Shown here: positions 23,507 to 24,070 of the stretch, one piece after another
How positions within the stretch are numbered: the first letter of the stretch is position 1
Layout: every line of letters begins with the position of its first letter
Assembly (NCBI GenBank): GCA_005787865.1
Contig: SXZN01000244.1
Location: 1-24,070 of the forward strand
Direction of reading: 5' to 3'
Origin: Opitutaceae bacterium
GTDB taxonomy: Bacteria; Verrucomicrobiota; Verrucomicrobiia; Opitutales; Opitutaceae
DNA: 24,070 nucleotides
Translations under genes and position numbers: made by a program
The notes under the pieces: model-generated
What the model saw: the letters and a program-made list of their open reading frames with translations, nothing else
What the model was told of the DNA's origin: nothing
Database searches by the model: none

Positions 23507-23865
23507 GGCGGAATTTCTTCCCCGGTTTGCGGGTTCGACAAAAGGGCGACAATTCATGCCGAACCTGTTTTCTGTGGGAGCCAGCGCGGATGCCTCTCTC
23601 CGGCACCAAGGCGAACAACTGGGGGGCAAAGAACGCTTCGGGCCCAACGCCTTGTTCTATCGACGCCACGCGGATCCTCAGCACATTAAGTAACACTGGC
23701 CTCGCTAGGCAGGCAGAACCGGGAGGCCCGCACAAAGGTCACATGGCCCGAGCGCGCTGCGCGCCATGACTCTGTCGCCCGCACAAGGAAGGCATGCGGT
23801 GCGCGTTCAGGCCAGCGCGGCGGCTTCCAAGTTCTCGGAAGCCACCGGCCGACAGTTCTCAGGCG
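23507..23865. other. Gene-poor region right of tRNA-Asp
   Basis: About 360 bases with no gene I can support. It contains a 7-bp inverted repeat GGCTTCC/GGAAGCC (23822-23828, 23837-23843), a 6-bp one CATGGC/GCCATG (23742-23747, 23763-23768), and a repeated CCCGCACAA motif around 23727 and 23780. A 43-codon ATG frame at 23766-23897 on the plus strand is open but has no further support. The texture differs from the dense operons to the left. Confidence 0.5.
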
Positions 23866-24069
23866 CTAGGGCTTCGGAATTACGGATTTCGGAGTGAGCG
23901 CGTAGAAGCGCGCCGCCTCGTCGCGGGACACAAGACCGATGTTTCGGCGGTCGCCGCAGCCCGAGCACGCGGAGCGAGTCATCAGCATCAGTGCCGCCGC
24001 CACGCCGTGCGATGCCGCGCAGTAGGCGATGGCCGTCATGCGGCAGCCATTGGGAACCCAGCTGTCGAT
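23866..24069 (-). CDS. Unrecognised protein with CxxC pair, C-terminal 67 residues (runs off the right edge)
   Basis: On the reverse strand an open frame enters from beyond the window and ends at TAG (23868-23866). The 67 visible residues read like protein: SWVPNGCRMTAIAYCAASHG (about 3-22 of the visible part), a short hydrophobic stretch with AAALMLM, then CSGCGDRRNIGLVSRDEAARFY. The CSGC pair could bind zinc or join a second pair outside the window. The end of this frame overlaps in opposite orientation a short plus-strand frame, so coding status is not certain. No family is recognised. If real, it lies convergent to the tRNA gene and may belong to an inserted segment. Confidence 0.4.
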   Translation of the reverse strand: MDSWVPNGCRMTAIAYCAASHGVAAALMLMTRSACSGCGDRRNIGLVSRDEAARFYALTPKSVIPKP

Positions 24070-24070
24070 C

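Noticed and set aside
23409..23735. 108-residue minus-strand frame containing MDETRTRDLLRDRQ
   Set aside because: This peptide is the antisense translation of the tRNA-Asp gene, a common artefact of automatic annotation.
23527..23769. 80-residue plus-strand frame right of the tRNA
   Set aside because: No domain, starts inside the post-terminator region, overlaps other equally open frames; no evidence of coding.
23822..23843. Inverted repeat as an integron attC site
   Set aside because: The core RYYYAAC/GTTRRRY elements are not present at the expected places and no cassette structure is visible.

Overview
The window looks like a chromosomal segment of a Verrucomicrobiota bacterium, most likely an Opitutaceae-type organism. 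That placement is inferred. It rests on the gene families present (DUF2911, DUF2851, a large secreted PIG-L deacetylase next to a sodium:solute symporter, a fused rhamnulose-1-phosphate aldolase/dehydrogenase), the moderately GC-rich DNA, and start codons that almost never have a Shine-Dalgarno sequence. No database search was possible.

Left block (about 1-6610, minus strand). Read in the direction of transcription: a secreted Dabb-domain protein with its own terminator; a secreted DUF2911 protein; then a tight cassette of a secreted PIG-L deacetylase, a 55-residue single-span membrane protein, an SSS-family symporter, and a protein that runs off the left edge and resembles the bacillithiol cysteine ligase BshC. 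The last four genes are joined by three successive 4-base ATGA stop/start overlaps, so they are probably translated as a unit. The 55-residue gene and the edge gene were found by reading the reverse strand directly.

Middle-left block (about 6720-13504, plus strand). A repeat-bearing intergenic region and a perfect 15-bp dyad lead into an L-rhamnose catabolic operon: a DeoR-type regulator, a stand-alone class II aldolase, the bifunctional rhamnulose-1-phosphate aldolase/dehydrogenase, rhamnulokinase and L-rhamnose isomerase. Together these enzymes convert L-rhamnose to dihydroxyacetone phosphate and lactaldehyde, and oxidise the lactaldehyde. No transporter or mutarotase is present in the window.

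Middle-right block (13568-16369). Malate:quinone oxidoreductase and a DUF2851 protein, on the plus strand.

Right block (16393-23506, plus strand). A good sigma-70-like promoter, a leader with an intrinsic terminator, then the translation and transcription operon nusA, infB, rbfA, nrnA-like, truB, ribF. The last four genes are joined by GTGA/ATGA/GTGA overlaps. rimP, usual before nusA, is missing. A tRNA-Asp(GTC) gene with its own promoter-like sequence and terminator follows.

Right edge (23507-24070). The sequence becomes gene-poor and different in texture, with a minus-strand partial ORF carrying a CxxC pair. It could be the start of an island beside the tRNA, but the evidence is thin.
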